DNA from: an uncultured Clostridia bacterium
Lineage (GTDB): Bacteria > Bacillota > Clostridia > Oscillospirales > Ruminococcaceae
DNA length: 64,000 bases
Direction of reading: 5' to 3'
NCBI GenBank assembly: GCA_947363605.1
Contig: CANAQK010000002.1
Span: forward strand, 26,511 to 90,510
A program made the position numbers and the translations under genes. Positions 23,849-34,286 of the stretch are shown here, one piece after another (position 1 is the stretch's first letter; the number at the start of each line of letters is the position of its first letter). Under the pieces are notes generated by a model, which was given only the letters and a program-made list of their open reading frames with translations, did not search any database and had not been told where the DNA came from.

Positions 23849-25276
23849 ATGAACCGACAGCAAAGGCTGATGAAAAGCGAATGGCTCCGCCTCCGCCGGA
23901 GAGGCTGGGGACTGTTCCTGTGCGGGGTAATTTTGCTGTCCGGCTTGTTTGTCCTGGCAGGCCGGGAATTTTTCTGGGCGCGTTCGATGGAGCGGTATAC
24001 CAGCCCTGAAACCCTGGCGGCTGATGCCCGGAGGGAGATGGAACGGCTTCAGGCCGAACAGCCGGAGGGCTATGAGATCGACTTGGAAAAGCTCCGTTTC
24101 CTGTTGGAGGAAGGCGTTCCTTTATCCGAGCCTAACTGGCGTCTGGAAGCGGCAGAGCGGCTCGCGTCGGAACGGAAACAGCTGCTTTCCCTGTTGAAAA
24201 ATGGTTTGGATGATGAACAGGAGCTGACCCTTCGGCTGGCCAGCCTGGGCAGGGACGAGAAGCTGATCCGTGCCGGGGATCCTGTACCCTATCTGCAAAA
24301 AAAGCGGGCGGAAATGCAGCAGAATCCTGATTTAAGTGAAGAAGACCTGGCGCTGGCCCTTTGGAAGCTGGACTACCAGCTGGAATATGGGATTGCCGAG
24401 GAGGAAAACCACTGGAAATATCCGGTGTTTTCCGTCCTGTCCGGCAATATTGACCGGATGCGGGAATTGGAGCGGATGGCGGATGCCGGCTTTTTGGACA
24501 GCGGATATCAGAGGGAATATCAGCGTCTGGAACGGGAATTTGCCTTGGACTGTTACCGGTTGGAGCAGGGCCGTGAACGGATTGCGAACCCCGGCTCTGC
24601 GGACTACTGGGATTCGGAGCCCTTTTGGTCGGCGGCCTACCTAATCCAGCAGGAATACCGCCTGCCCATGCTGGTGCTGGCGCTCCTCTGTGGCCTGCTG
24701 TTTGGGCGGGATTTTTCCTCGGGACGGATGGCTCTTTTGTTTGGCTATCCCTATCGGCGGGGCCGGATTTTTTCCGCCCGGCTGAGCCTGTGGGGCCTGC
24801 TGACCGTCGGGGTAGGGCTGCTCCACTTTTTTGGTTCGATCCTGGCGGCCGGAAGCTTTTTCGGCTTTGGGGGCCTGTTTTCCCCGGCGCTGATCTGGAC
24901 GGAAAGCGGGGTGCGGGAGCTTCCGGGGGTGCTTCCCCTGCTTTGGGAGCAGCTGCTGGACTTCCCTTATTATCTGCTGTTTGGGATGCTGGCCTGGACG
25001 CTGAATTGGCTGCTCTGCAACCCTTGGACAGCCGCTGGAGGGACAGCAGTGCTGGTCTTTCTCTGCAAGGCATTGGAAAGCCGGATTGCTTACGCAGAGC
25101 TGGTGAGCTGGACGCGGGTTTTGCTCTTTGGGAACCTGGACTTATCCCGGGTATTCCAGGATACCTCGATGTATTTTCAGAACCCGCCGCTGCTTTCGAT
25201 CGTCCTGTTGCTTCTGCATGGCGGCATCCTGCTTTTGATCTCCTGGGACGCCTGCGTCCGCCGGGAATGGGGATAA
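23849..25276 (+). CDS. ABC-2-type permease partner, membrane protein
   Basis: 475 residues. One helix near residues 19-37 is followed by a ~230-residue extracytoplasmic segment rich in Leu, Glu and Arg (likely helical), then at least five membrane segments from residue 270 on (LVLALLCGLLFG, LWGLLTVGVGLLHFF, YLLFGMLAW, AGGTAVLVFLC, LLSIVLLLLHGGILLL). The FGRDFSSGRMALLFGYPYRRG block resembles ABC-2 exporters that follow a helix pair. It starts 12 bp after the degenerate ATPase gene with GGGAGGAAAC. Substrate unknown. Confidence 0.8.
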   Translation: MNRQQRLMKSEWLRLRRRGWGLFLCGVILLSGLFVLAGREFFWARSMERYTSPETLAADARREMERLQAEQPEGYEIDLEKLRFLLEEGVPLSEPNWRLEAAERLASERKQLLSLLKNGLDDEQELTLRLASLGRDEKLIRAGDPVPYLQKKRAEMQQNPDLSEEDLALALWKLDYQLEYGIAEEENHWKYPVFSVLSGNIDRMRELERMADAGFLDSGYQREYQRLEREFALDCYRLEQGRERIANPGSADYWDSEPFWSAAYLIQQEYRLPMLVLALLCGLLFGRDFSSGRMALLFGYPYRRGRIFSARLSLWGLLTVGVGLLHFFGSILAAGSFFGFGGLFSPALIWTESGVRELPGVLPLLWEQLLDFPYYLLFGMLAWTLNWLLCNPWTAAGGTAVLVFLCKALESRIAYAELVSWTRVLLFGNLDLSRVFQDTSMYFQNPPLLSIVLLLLHGGILLLISWDACVRREWG

Positions 25277-25327
25277 AAGGGGCCCGGTCGGGGCAAACTG
25301 ACAATTAACAAGAAGGAGAGATTGGAC

Positions 25328-26269
25328 ATGAAAGAGGGAGCAAGCTACAGTCAAAAAATCGCGGAGCGGATGTGGAACCTGCCGGATAAGGGGGAGGCCG
25401 AAAGCCGCCGTGAGGAAACCTTCATGGATGATATCATCCAAAAGGATCATATTGAAAGAAAACTGCTGAGCCGTTTAGAGGGGATTCAGACCGTATTCGA
25501 CGGCGGCGCAGGATGCGGGCGCTTTTCGATCCTGCTGGCAAAGCAGGGCTGCAAGGTCACGCACTTTGACATTTCCCAGTCCATGCTGGACAAAGCGCGG
25601 GAGCTGGCGGAACAGGCGGGCGTGCTCGACCGGATCGATTTTGTGAAAGGCGCCCTGGAGGATTTAAGCGGTTATGCCGACCGTTCTTTTGACCTGGTGG
25701 TTTCCTTTGACGCTCCCATTTCATACACCTATCCCAATCAGGAGCGGGTGATCGGGGAATTGGTGCGGATTGCCAAAAAACGCGTGATGTTCAGTGTTTC
25801 GAGCCGTTTGGGGACGCTTCCCTACTTTTCGAACCCCATCCAGAAAAATTCTTTTATATTGGATGAAAATTCGGAGGATTCCTGGGTACAATGGTGTATA
25901 TCGAACCGGCAAAACGCAATTGATTCCTTCCGGTTTGAGAAAAGCCGGGTCGAACAGCTGGCGCTTGACGGGCTGCTGGGAGGGGAAACAGAGATTGAGG
26001 AGTATGAGCAGGGAGGCGCGCCCTGGTGTATTACGTATACCTTCCTGCCCGATGAGCTGGAAAGCCTGCTGCAAAGCTTCGGGGTGAAAAATATCGAACT
26101 GGCAGGCCCGGGCGCGTATGCCCGAACCCTTCCCCGTGAAATATTGGTCAAAATCATGAAGGATCCCCAGCAGCGGGAGGACTTTTTAGACTTCTGCTGT
26201 CAATATGACTCGAACCGCTTCGTCTGCGGAATGGGGAAGGACAATCTGTTCGCAATGGGCGACCTGTAG
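25328..26269 (+). CDS. Class I SAM-dependent methyltransferase
   Basis: 313 residues. The SAM-binding motif VFDGGAGCGRFSILLA, acidic loop VTHFDIS and the motif FDLVVSFDAP (post-II) mark a Rossmann methyltransferase. ATG 25328 follows AGAAGGAG with 9-base spacing. The C-terminal third (GGAPWCITYTFLPDELESLL, GPGAYARTLP) looks like a substrate domain of small-molecule methyltransferases. No neighbour indicates the acceptor; it lies after the ABC-type pair and before a deacetylase. Confidence 0.88.
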   Translation: MKEGASYSQKIAERMWNLPDKGEAESRREETFMDDIIQKDHIERKLLSRLEGIQTVFDGGAGCGRFSILLAKQGCKVTHFDISQSMLDKARELAEQAGVLDRIDFVKGALEDLSGYADRSFDLVVSFDAPISYTYPNQERVIGELVRIAKKRVMFSVSSRLGTLPYFSNPIQKNSFILDENSEDSWVQWCISNRQNAIDSFRFEKSRVEQLALDGLLGGETEIEEYEQGGAPWCITYTFLPDELESLLQSFGVKNIELAGPGAYARTLPREILVKIMKDPQQREDFLDFCCQYDSNRFVCGMGKDNLFAMGDL

Positions 26270-26342
26270 CCGTCCTTTTCCCCACGATGGGCCGCTCGAT
26301 TGATAGAAAACTCTACTGATACTTCCTAAGGAGGTTCGTCCC

Positions 26343-27281
26343 ATGAAAAAATTGATTGTTTCCCTGCTGCTGGCCTGTATGCTTTTTGCCGGCTGTAAAC
26401 CCAATCCGGTGCCCGAGTCGCCCTCTTCGGCGCTTTCTTCGGCACCGCCGTCTTCTCAGCCGGCTCCTTCCTCCGAGCCTGAAAGCCTGCCGGAATCTGA
26501 ACCGGAGCCTTCTTCTGAGCCGGAATCCGAACCGGAACAGCCCGCGAATGCGGAACCCCTGGTAGTCGAAGGCGTGGACCTCTCCGACTTGGACCAGTAT
26601 GAAAACGAAAAAAAGGGCTGGGGCCAAGGCTACGAGGTGGACGAGCTGAACCGTCCGACTTCCTGTAACCTGTATCAGGAAAAATATGGGGAGTATGGGG
26701 CGCTTTTTATCAAAGAAGCCGATGAGAAAAAGATGTACCTCACCTTCGATGAAGGCTATGAAAACGGCTATACGGAAAAAATCCTGGATACCCTCAAGGA
26801 AAAGGAATGCCCGGCGGTCTTTTTTGTAACCCTTTCCTATGTGAAGGCGAACCCCGGGTTGATCCGCCGGATGATTGACGAGGGCCATGTGGTCGGCAAT
26901 CACAGCAATCATCACAAATCCATGCCGACTTTGAGCGCAGAGGAAGCAGTCACGGAGATTACCGACCTGCATAATTATATGCTGGAGGAATATCAGTATA
27001 CCATGACCCTCTTCCGCCCGCCGATGGGCGAATGGTCCACCCGTACTGCGGTGATTGCTAAACGGCTGGGCTATCAGACCGTTTTGTGGAGCTTTGCCTA
27101 TAAGGATTACGACGTTGACGCTCAGATGGGGGTCGAGAAAGCTTTCCCCCGGGTGACAGGGGCCGCGCATCCGGGTGCGGTCTACCTGCTTCATGCCGTG
27201 TCGAAGGACAATACCGAGATGCTTGGCGATGTGATCGACAATCTCCGGGAGCAGGGGTATTCCCTGGAAAAGCTGGCCTGA
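26343..27281 (+). CDS. pdaA: PdaA-like polysaccharide deacetylase lipoprotein
   Basis: 312 residues. Lipobox FAGC gives a lipid-modified Cys18, followed by a Ser/Pro/Glu-rich linker to about residue 70. The NodB domain carries LTFDEGYENG (Asp136; the Y-E-N-G extension is characteristic of PdaA), GNHSNHH for metal and FRPPMGEWS. In spore formers this enzyme removes the N-acetyl group from muramic acid so that the cortex delta-lactam can form. AAGGAGG is about 9 bases before the ATG. The Glu in TFDEGY replaces the more common Asp of general NodB enzymes. The symbol is given by family resemblance only. Confidence 0.85.
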   Translation: MKKLIVSLLLACMLFAGCKPNPVPESPSSALSSAPPSSQPAPSSEPESLPESEPEPSSEPESEPEQPANAEPLVVEGVDLSDLDQYENEKKGWGQGYEVDELNRPTSCNLYQEKYGEYGALFIKEADEKKMYLTFDEGYENGYTEKILDTLKEKECPAVFFVTLSYVKANPGLIRRMIDEGHVVGNHSNHHKSMPTLSAEEAVTEITDLHNYMLEEYQYTMTLFRPPMGEWSTRTAVIAKRLGYQTVLWSFAYKDYDVDAQMGVEKAFPRVTGAAHPGAVYLLHAVSKDNTEMLGDVIDNLREQGYSLEKLA

Positions 27282-27289
27282 GCCAAAAG

Positions 27290-27317
27290 AAGCCCTGCGG
27301 GATTCCCGCAGGGCTTT
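27290..27317. terminator. Bidirectional terminator between pdaA and cimA
   Basis: A perfect 11-bp stem (27291-27301 with 27305-27315). T-rich on both sides, it lies between two convergent genes. Confidence 0.88.
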
Positions 27318-27339
27318 CAGGTTCGTTTGGGGGGATTTC

Positions 27340-28908
27340 TTAAGAACTGCTCTTCATCAGGCGGTATTCAATCGAATCCATCAGAGCGTGGAGGGAGGCC
27401 TCGACAATATCCCGGGAAACCCCGATCGTGGTCCAGATTTCCTCACCGTTGGTGGTGGTAATCAATACCCGGACGACGGCGGCGGTGGCGTCGCTGGACT
27501 CGATGACCCGCACCTTGTAGTCGGTTAGCCGGAGCCTCAAGACTTTGGGATAAAAATGGGACACGGCTTTTTTCAGCGCCAGATCCAGCGCATGGACGGG
27601 GCCGTCGCCTTCAGCCGCTGTGATCTCGGACTGTTCCCCCACCTTGATCTTGATTAAAGCCGAGGACAGCCCGGAATCCGCCCCGGCTTCCTGTTCGCCG
27701 ATCACCTTGAACCGTTCCAGCTGGAAAAAGGGATGGAAACGCCCCAGCTTCTTGGTTATCAGCAATTCCAGGCTGGCGGCGGCGGATTCAAACAGGAAGC
27801 CCTCCTTTTCCAGCGCTTTGAGGGAGTCGGTCAGCAGCTGGGCTTCGGGTGAATCCTTGGTAATGCTGGAGTCGACCTCCCGGATCATGGAGAGCAGAGC
27901 CGCCCGGCCGGAAACCTCGGAAACCAGGATGTTCCGCTTATTCCCCACGCTTTCCGGGGCGATATGCTCAAAGGAAGAGGGGTTTTTCCGCACGCCGTCC
28001 ACATGCATTCCGCCTTTATGGGAAAAGGCGGAGGAACCAACATACGGAAGGCTGTTGTCCAGGGTGATGTTGGCGACTTCTGCAATATACCGGGCGGTTT
28101 TAGTCAGGCTTTCCATACATTCCTCTTTGATGCAGCGGTATCCCCGTTTCAGCTGGAGGGAGGGGATCAGGGAGGAAAGGTTGGTATTGCCGCAGCGTTC
28201 CCCGAACCCAAGAAAAGTCCCCTGCACCTGGACGGCGCCGGCTTCGACCGCCATCAGGGAGTTCGCCACTGCACAGCCGATGTCGTTATGGCAGTGAATC
28301 CCGATCGGGGTGGCCGTCACACTGCATACTTCTGCTGTAATCCGGGCGATCTCATCCGGGAAGCAGCCGCCGTTCGTATCGCAGAGGACCAGCAGATCCG
28401 CCCCGCCTGTCTGGGCGGCCTCCAGACAGGAAAGCGCATATTCTGCGCTGCCCTTATAGCCGTCAAAGAAGTGCTCCGCATCGAAAAAGACAGTTTTCCC
28501 CTGCTGCTTCAGGAAGCGCACCGTATCCAGGATCATTTGGAGGTTGTTCTCCAAGGAAGTATTCAGCACCTCTGTGACCTGCATCACGCTGGATTTCCCG
28601 AAGATGGCCACGGTATCCGTATTGGCTTGGAGCAGGGCGAGAAGCCCCGGATCCTCCTCCGCCCGCAGTTCCCGCCGGCGGGTGGAGCCGAAAGCCACCA
28701 GCTTGGCATTTTCCAGGGCCAGACGGTCGGCAATCGAAAAAAATTCCATGTCCTTGGGATTGGAAAACGGGTTCCCCGCTTCGATATAGGCAACGGACTG
28801 CTGATCCAGCCGCCGGGCGATGTCCAGCTTATCGTGCAGAGTGAAGGAAATCCCCTCGGCCTGCGCCCCGTCGCGCAGGGTGGAATCCAGGATCTGGATG
28901 TCTTTCAT
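27340..28908 (-). CDS. cimA: (R)-citramalate synthase
   Basis: 522 residues. The N-terminal TIM barrel opens with LDSTLRDGAQAEGI (catalytic Arg and metal Asp), has the IHCHND metal motif and GFGERCGN, and is followed by a LeuA-type allosteric dimer domain (VLRLTDYKVRVI, TIGVSRDIVEASLHAL). The length and the LRDGAQ start fit CimA, which condenses pyruvate with acetyl-CoA, rather than LeuA or NifV. This gives 2-ketobutyrate without threonine deaminase. The C-terminal domain implies feedback inhibition by isoleucine. ilvBNC lie 2 kb away on the other strand. Confidence 0.9.
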   Translation of the reverse strand: MKDIQILDSTLRDGAQAEGISFTLHDKLDIARRLDQQSVAYIEAGNPFSNPKDMEFFSIADRLALENAKLVAFGSTRRRELRAEEDPGLLALLQANTDTVAIFGKSSVMQVTEVLNTSLENNLQMILDTVRFLKQQGKTVFFDAEHFFDGYKGSAEYALSCLEAAQTGGADLLVLCDTNGGCFPDEIARITAEVCSVTATPIGIHCHNDIGCAVANSLMAVEAGAVQVQGTFLGFGERCGNTNLSSLIPSLQLKRGYRCIKEECMESLTKTARYIAEVANITLDNSLPYVGSSAFSHKGGMHVDGVRKNPSSFEHIAPESVGNKRNILVSEVSGRAALLSMIREVDSSITKDSPEAQLLTDSLKALEKEGFLFESAAASLELLITKKLGRFHPFFQLERFKVIGEQEAGADSGLSSALIKIKVGEQSEITAAEGDGPVHALDLALKKAVSHFYPKVLRLRLTDYKVRVIESSDATAAVVRVLITTTNGEEIWTTIGVSRDIVEASLHALMDSIEYRLMKSSS

Positions 28909-28971
28909 AGTCGGAAACTCCTTTCGCGGAAGAGTTTGTTCAAACCGGCGTATACGTTTTAAGCGGTTTGG

Positions 28972-30009
28972 CTATTCCCCGGCGGGTTCGCCTTCTTCTC
29001 CGGAGGAGGCCGGCTCCGAGGAGGAACCTTCTCCGGCCGGGGCGGAGGAGGAAGCATTGGGATACATCTGATTCCGGATCAGCTTGAGGGAGTTCAGAAC
29101 CTGGAAGCTCTTCTGGGAGATCCCTCTGCCCAGCACTGGGATAAAGGCATTATTCTGGATCGCGCTCCATTCGGCAAAGCGTTCGTCGTTTTTCAGCGCC
29201 TCCAGATCCATCCCCTCGTCGTAGAGGATGACGTCCGGGTTCATTCCGGCGATCAGCTCTTCTTCCAAGGTGTAGCAGGTCATCCCCGGCGCGGCGTTAT
29301 CGGCGATCAGCTCCAGCAGAGCGCCCTCGTAGGTATCTTCCGTGGCGATCAGGGAGAGGTTTTCTTTGAAATAAAGCGCCTTTTTCCGGGCGGAGGATAC
29401 CGAATCGGAAATTTCTTCCGCATCCTGCTCATACTGGGCGATCAGGGGATTGGCTTTGCCGGCTTCGGCGTTCTGCCCTTCCATGACCAAGATGATGTTC
29501 CGGTAGGTTTCCTTCAGGCCGCCGATGGAGGACAGGTCGCAGACAACGACTTTGATGTTGACCTCGTTCAGCAGCCGGAGTTCCTCTGTGCTCATGGGGA
29601 GGGTGGTGAAAACGACCTCAGGCATCAGGCGGCCGATCTCCTCCAGATTGGGGTTCAGCGCGGTGCCGATCTGGCCGATCTCGGTAGGGACATTGACGTA
29701 AAGCGCATCGATCTTTTTCTGCTTTTCGTCTTTTTCTTCGGATTCCGGTTCCTCCGGCAGCGGGTTGGGGATGGTGTCCTCATCCGAGTAAGCGATAATC
29801 TGCCGCTGGTACCCCAACTCCAGCAGCAGGTCGGTCAGTGCGGAGGAAAGGGATCCCACCACCCGGGGCGCTTTTTCAATGGAAACGCCGGAGGCCGTTA
29901 CCGGGTAATCCGGGATTTCAGGGACGGGCTCCTCGCCGCAGCCGGCCAGCGGGAGGGTCAGAAGCAGGGATAGGGCCAGGGCCAGCAAGGCCCGGAGATT
30001 TTTTTTCAT
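28972..30009 (-). CDS. BtuF-like ABC substrate-binding lipoprotein, orphan
   Basis: 345 residues. Signal peptide with lipobox LAGC (Cys24). The TroA/BtuF fold is indicated by RVVGSLSSALTDLLLELGYQ near the start, GTALNPNLEEIGRLMPEVVFT, and ELIAGMNPDVILYDEGMD. Ligands of this family are haem, iron-siderophores or cobalamin. The C-terminus is a Ser/Glu/Gly/Pro-rich tail of about 25 residues. No permease or ATPase gene for metal uptake is adjacent, so it must use components encoded elsewhere or act as a sensor. Start MKKNLRALLALALS is preceded by AAGGAAC. Confidence 0.85.
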   Translation of the reverse strand: MKKNLRALLALALSLLLTLPLAGCGEEPVPEIPDYPVTASGVSIEKAPRVVGSLSSALTDLLLELGYQRQIIAYSDEDTIPNPLPEEPESEEKDEKQKKIDALYVNVPTEIGQIGTALNPNLEEIGRLMPEVVFTTLPMSTEELRLLNEVNIKVVVCDLSSIGGLKETYRNIILVMEGQNAEAGKANPLIAQYEQDAEEISDSVSSARKKALYFKENLSLIATEDTYEGALLELIADNAAPGMTCYTLEEELIAGMNPDVILYDEGMDLEALKNDERFAEWSAIQNNAFIPVLGRGISQKSFQVLNSLKLIRNQMYPNASSSAPAGEGSSSEPASSGEEGEPAGE

Positions 30010-30201
30010 AGCAATCAGTTCCTTTATTGGTGTCCGCCAAAAGGGACGGGTTTCAGCGCGGCGGCCTGTTTACGCCGCCGAATCTCTTTCAGGATACCAT
30101 GAACAGCGGGCAAATTCAACTGGGGAAGGGGATTTTTCACGTTTTTTCCAGAAGACGGAAAGCTCTTTGCTAAAAATTTTATCGCTTTAACTTAAAAAGG
30201 T

Positions 30202-30230
30202 TTGCATTTAACCGCGTTTCGACTTATAAT
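30202..30230 (+). promoter_or_regulatory. Strong promoter upstream of the ilv leader
   Basis: TTGCAT (30202-30207), 17-bp spacer, TATAAT (30225-30230). No gene begins for almost 580 bp downstream, so transcripts would carry a long structured leader into ilvB or end earlier as a small RNA. Confidence 0.65.
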
Positions 30231-30283
30231 AATGTCAGTTGAATAAACCGCAGCGTGGTTTATTCGCGGGCCGGCAGGCCTGC

Positions 30284-30325
30284 AATTTCGGTAAAATGGC
30301 ATATATATGCCATTTTACCGAAATT
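30284..30325. repeat. Perfect 42-bp palindrome
   Basis: The two 21-base arms are exact reverse complements centred at 30304/30305 (CATATATATG). It is preceded by a smaller hairpin GAATAAACC...GGTTTATTC at 30241-30265. Both lie just downstream of a strong promoter. I do not see another copy in the window. Confidence 0.85.
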
Positions 30326-30353
30326 CAGATATTGTTACAATGCGGATTCCTGC

Positions 30354-30536
30354 TATAGTCAACGCACTTGAAAAGAAGCCAATGCTTCTTTTCACTACTG
30401 CGGCATATCATGCCGCAGTGGGCCGCGAAGCGGCCATGCGGTAGGGCTTCATAGACGGCGCACAGCGCATTTTATGCGCGAACGGGCAAAGCCTGACTTG
30501 AAAATCGGCATCCGATTTGAGGGTGTGCCGACTATA
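30354..30536. repeat. Intergenic repeat family B, copy 4 (inverted)
   Basis: Full-length copy with TATAGTC (30354) and GACTATA (ends 30536), in the opposite orientation to copy 3. It is directly joined to a family C repeat. Confidence 0.88.
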
Positions 30537-30537
30537 T

Positions 30538-30667
30538 AGTATTACTTCCGAACTGAAAGGTCGGAAGTAATATCTGCCATGTTTTACGGTTGCCGCCGGT
30601 TACGGCGGCGAGCAAAACGGCTCAAATCAAATGTATTATTTCCGAATTTTTAATTCGGAAATAATAT
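30538..30667. repeat. Intergenic repeat family C, copy 2 (inverted)
   Basis: Hairpin arms ATTACTTCC...GGAAGTAAT and TATTATTTCCGAATT...AATTCGGAAATAATA enclose a GCCGCC/GGCGGC stem. It abuts family B copy 4. A TATAAT box at 30729-30734, with no clear -35, is a second possible promoter for ilvB. Confidence 0.85.
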
Positions 30668-30808
30668 GACCATACTGCAGCAGGAGGTGCAAGGCTTTCA
30701 AGGCTCGCTGGCTTTGTTCAGTATGCGTTATAATAAAAGAACAATGGGCAAAGCCGCCGGTTTGGAAAAGCGCTTTGCCTGAAAACAGGAAGGAAAGGAT
30801 GGGATCGG

Positions 30809-32422
30809 ATGAGAATGACAGCGGCGCAGGCGATGGCAGAATGCTTACAGCGGGAGGCTGTCCCGGTGGTGTTCGGGCTGCCGGGAGCGGCGATCTGCCC
30901 GTTTTACGATGCACTTTCCCAAACAGAGATCCGGCATATCCTGGTACGCCAGGAGCAGAACGCCGCCCATGCCGCTTCCGGCTATGCCCGGATATCTGGC
31001 CGCCCCGGCGTCTGTATTGCCACCTCGGGGCCGGGTGCGCTGAACCTGATTACCGGTATTGCCACTGCCTACATGGATTCGATCCCGCTGGTAGTGATTA
31101 CGGGGCAGGTTGTCAGCGACCTGCTGGGCCGGGATGTGTTCCAGGAAGCGGATATCACCGGCTCCTGCGAGCCCTTTGTCAAACACAGCTATCTGGTCAA
31201 GAGGGCGGAGGACATCCCGCGCATCTTTAAGGAGGCGTTCCATATTGCCTCGACTGGGCGGAACGGCCCGGTTCTGATTGATGTCCCGATGGATGTGCAG
31301 AAAGCCGAGTTGGATTTTGCCTATCCGGAAAAAGCGGAAATCCGCAGCTATAAGCCCAGCAGCCAGGGGCATCCCGGCCAGATTAAACGGGTGCTGGCCG
31401 CCTTGAAGGAGGCTGAACGGCCCTTGATCTGTGCGGGCGGCGGCGTTTTTTCCGCCAAGGCGGAGGAGGAGCTGCGGGTCTTCTCCGAGCGGTCTGGGAT
31501 CCCGGTGGTTACGACCATGATGGGGATTTCTTCCATACCGCCCCAGTATCCGCGGAATCTCGGCATGATCGGGATGCACGGAGCGCCTTCCGCCAACCGG
31601 GCCATGAATGCGGCAGATTTGCTCCTGCTGATCGGGGCGCGGGTCGGTGACCGGGCCATTATGTCCCCAATGGGGCTGTCCCAGTCCGCTACGATTATCC
31701 ATATTGATATCGACCCGGCGGAAATCGGGAAGAATATGGGGACGGATATCCCGCTGGTCGGGGACGCAAGGCAGATCCTGCTCCAGCTTCTGGAAAAGCT
31801 GGACAGCCCTCCGGTCCCGGATTGGACGGCAGAGTACCGCCCGGCATCCCCGGTCCAGCCCGTTCCCGTGAAGGAAGGCTGTGTCTGTGCCAAAGCCGTT
31901 ATGGCCTCGCTCTTCCGCCAGGCGGAAGAGGATGCTGTGCTGGCGGCGGATGTCGGTCAGAACCAGATCTGGTCGGCTCGGGGATACCGGCTGGCACGGG
32001 GACGCTTCCTGACCTCGGGCGGCATGGGGACGATGGGCTATTCGATCCCAGCGGCTTATGGGGCCAAGCTGGCCGCGCCGGAACGGCAGGTCATTGCGGT
32101 TTGCGGGGATGGGTCGTTCCAGATGCAGATGATGGAGCTGGCAACCCTTTGTGCAAACCGCATCCCGGTGAAAATGCTGGTGATGAATAACGGACGGCTC
32201 GGGATGGTCCGGGAGCTCCAGGACTTGCATTATGGGGGCCGTCAGGCTGGCGTTCTGCTGGATGGGAACCCGGATTTTGCCAAGCTGGCGGAGGCCTATG
32301 GCATCCGGGCACGGACACTTTCAAATGCGTCCGAGATCGACCGCTGTGTGCAGGAGCTGCTGGAAAGCGACGTCCCCTTCCTGCTGGAATGCCGGATTGA
32401 CCCGGCGGAACCCACACTGTAA
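30809..32422 (+). CDS. ilvB: Acetolactate synthase, large (catalytic) subunit
   Basis: 537 residues, slightly shorter than many homologues. It condenses two pyruvates, or pyruvate and 2-ketobutyrate, in valine, leucine and isoleucine synthesis. It has the active-site Glu region (VRQEQNAAHAASGYARISG), the FAD-domain block LLLIGARVGDR and the thiamine-diphosphate motif GDGSFQMQ...LVMNN. AGGAAAGGA precedes ATG 30809. The gene is followed after 13 bp by ilvN and then ilvC. No T-box or leucine-rich leader peptide is visible upstream; the leader instead contains palindromes and repeats. Confidence 0.95.
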   Translation: MRMTAAQAMAECLQREAVPVVFGLPGAAICPFYDALSQTEIRHILVRQEQNAAHAASGYARISGRPGVCIATSGPGALNLITGIATAYMDSIPLVVITGQVVSDLLGRDVFQEADITGSCEPFVKHSYLVKRAEDIPRIFKEAFHIASTGRNGPVLIDVPMDVQKAELDFAYPEKAEIRSYKPSSQGHPGQIKRVLAALKEAERPLICAGGGVFSAKAEEELRVFSERSGIPVVTTMMGISSIPPQYPRNLGMIGMHGAPSANRAMNAADLLLLIGARVGDRAIMSPMGLSQSATIIHIDIDPAEIGKNMGTDIPLVGDARQILLQLLEKLDSPPVPDWTAEYRPASPVQPVPVKEGCVCAKAVMASLFRQAEEDAVLAADVGQNQIWSARGYRLARGRFLTSGGMGTMGYSIPAAYGAKLAAPERQVIAVCGDGSFQMQMMELATLCANRIPVKMLVMNNGRLGMVRELQDLHYGGRQAGVLLDGNPDFAKLAEAYGIRARTLSNASEIDRCVQELLESDVPFLLECRIDPAEPTL

Positions 32423-32435
32423 AGGAGGCGGGAGG

Positions 32436-34006
<1,571 letters not shown>

Positions 34007-34027
34007 TCCCGGCTGTGAAGAAACTGG

Positions 34028-34065
34028 AAGGCCGTTCCCTGCGGTAAGCGGGGAACGGCCTTTTG
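34028..34065 (+). terminator. Terminator of the ilvBNC operon
   Basis: AAGGCCGTTCCC pairs with GGGAACGGCCTT, with a 10-base loop and TTTT. It lies 20 bp after the ilvC stop. Confidence 0.9.
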
Positions 34066-34072
34066 AGCTTGT

Positions 34073-34250
34073 TATAGTCAACGCACGTGAAAAGAAGCAT
34101 TGGCTTCTTTTCACCACTGCGGCATTATGCCGCAGTGGGCCGCGAAGCGGCCATGCGGTAGGGCTTCATAGACGGCGCACAGCGCATTTTATGTGCGGAC
34201 AGGCAAAGCCTGACCCTCAAAGCGGGCACCGATTTGAGGGTGTGCTATAT
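34073..34250. repeat. Intergenic repeat family B, copy 5 (inverted)
   Basis: TATAGTC at the left end; the right end is degenerate (GTGCTATAT instead of GACTATA). It contains the GAAGCATTGGCTTC and GCGGCATTATGCCGC hairpins. It lies between the ilvC terminator and the convergent ypeB. Confidence 0.85.
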
Positions 34251-34286
34251 TTCATTCTAATTTACAGCAGGGTAATTTCAGCAGAC

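Noticed and set aside
30231-30808. T-box or leader-peptide attenuator before ilvB
   Set aside because: No T-box antiterminator sequence, specifier loop or Leu/Val/Ile-rich short frame was seen; the leader consists of palindromes and repeats.
30845-32230. 461-residue minus-strand frame opposite ilvB
   Set aside because: ilvB is unambiguous and the antisense sequence has no motifs.
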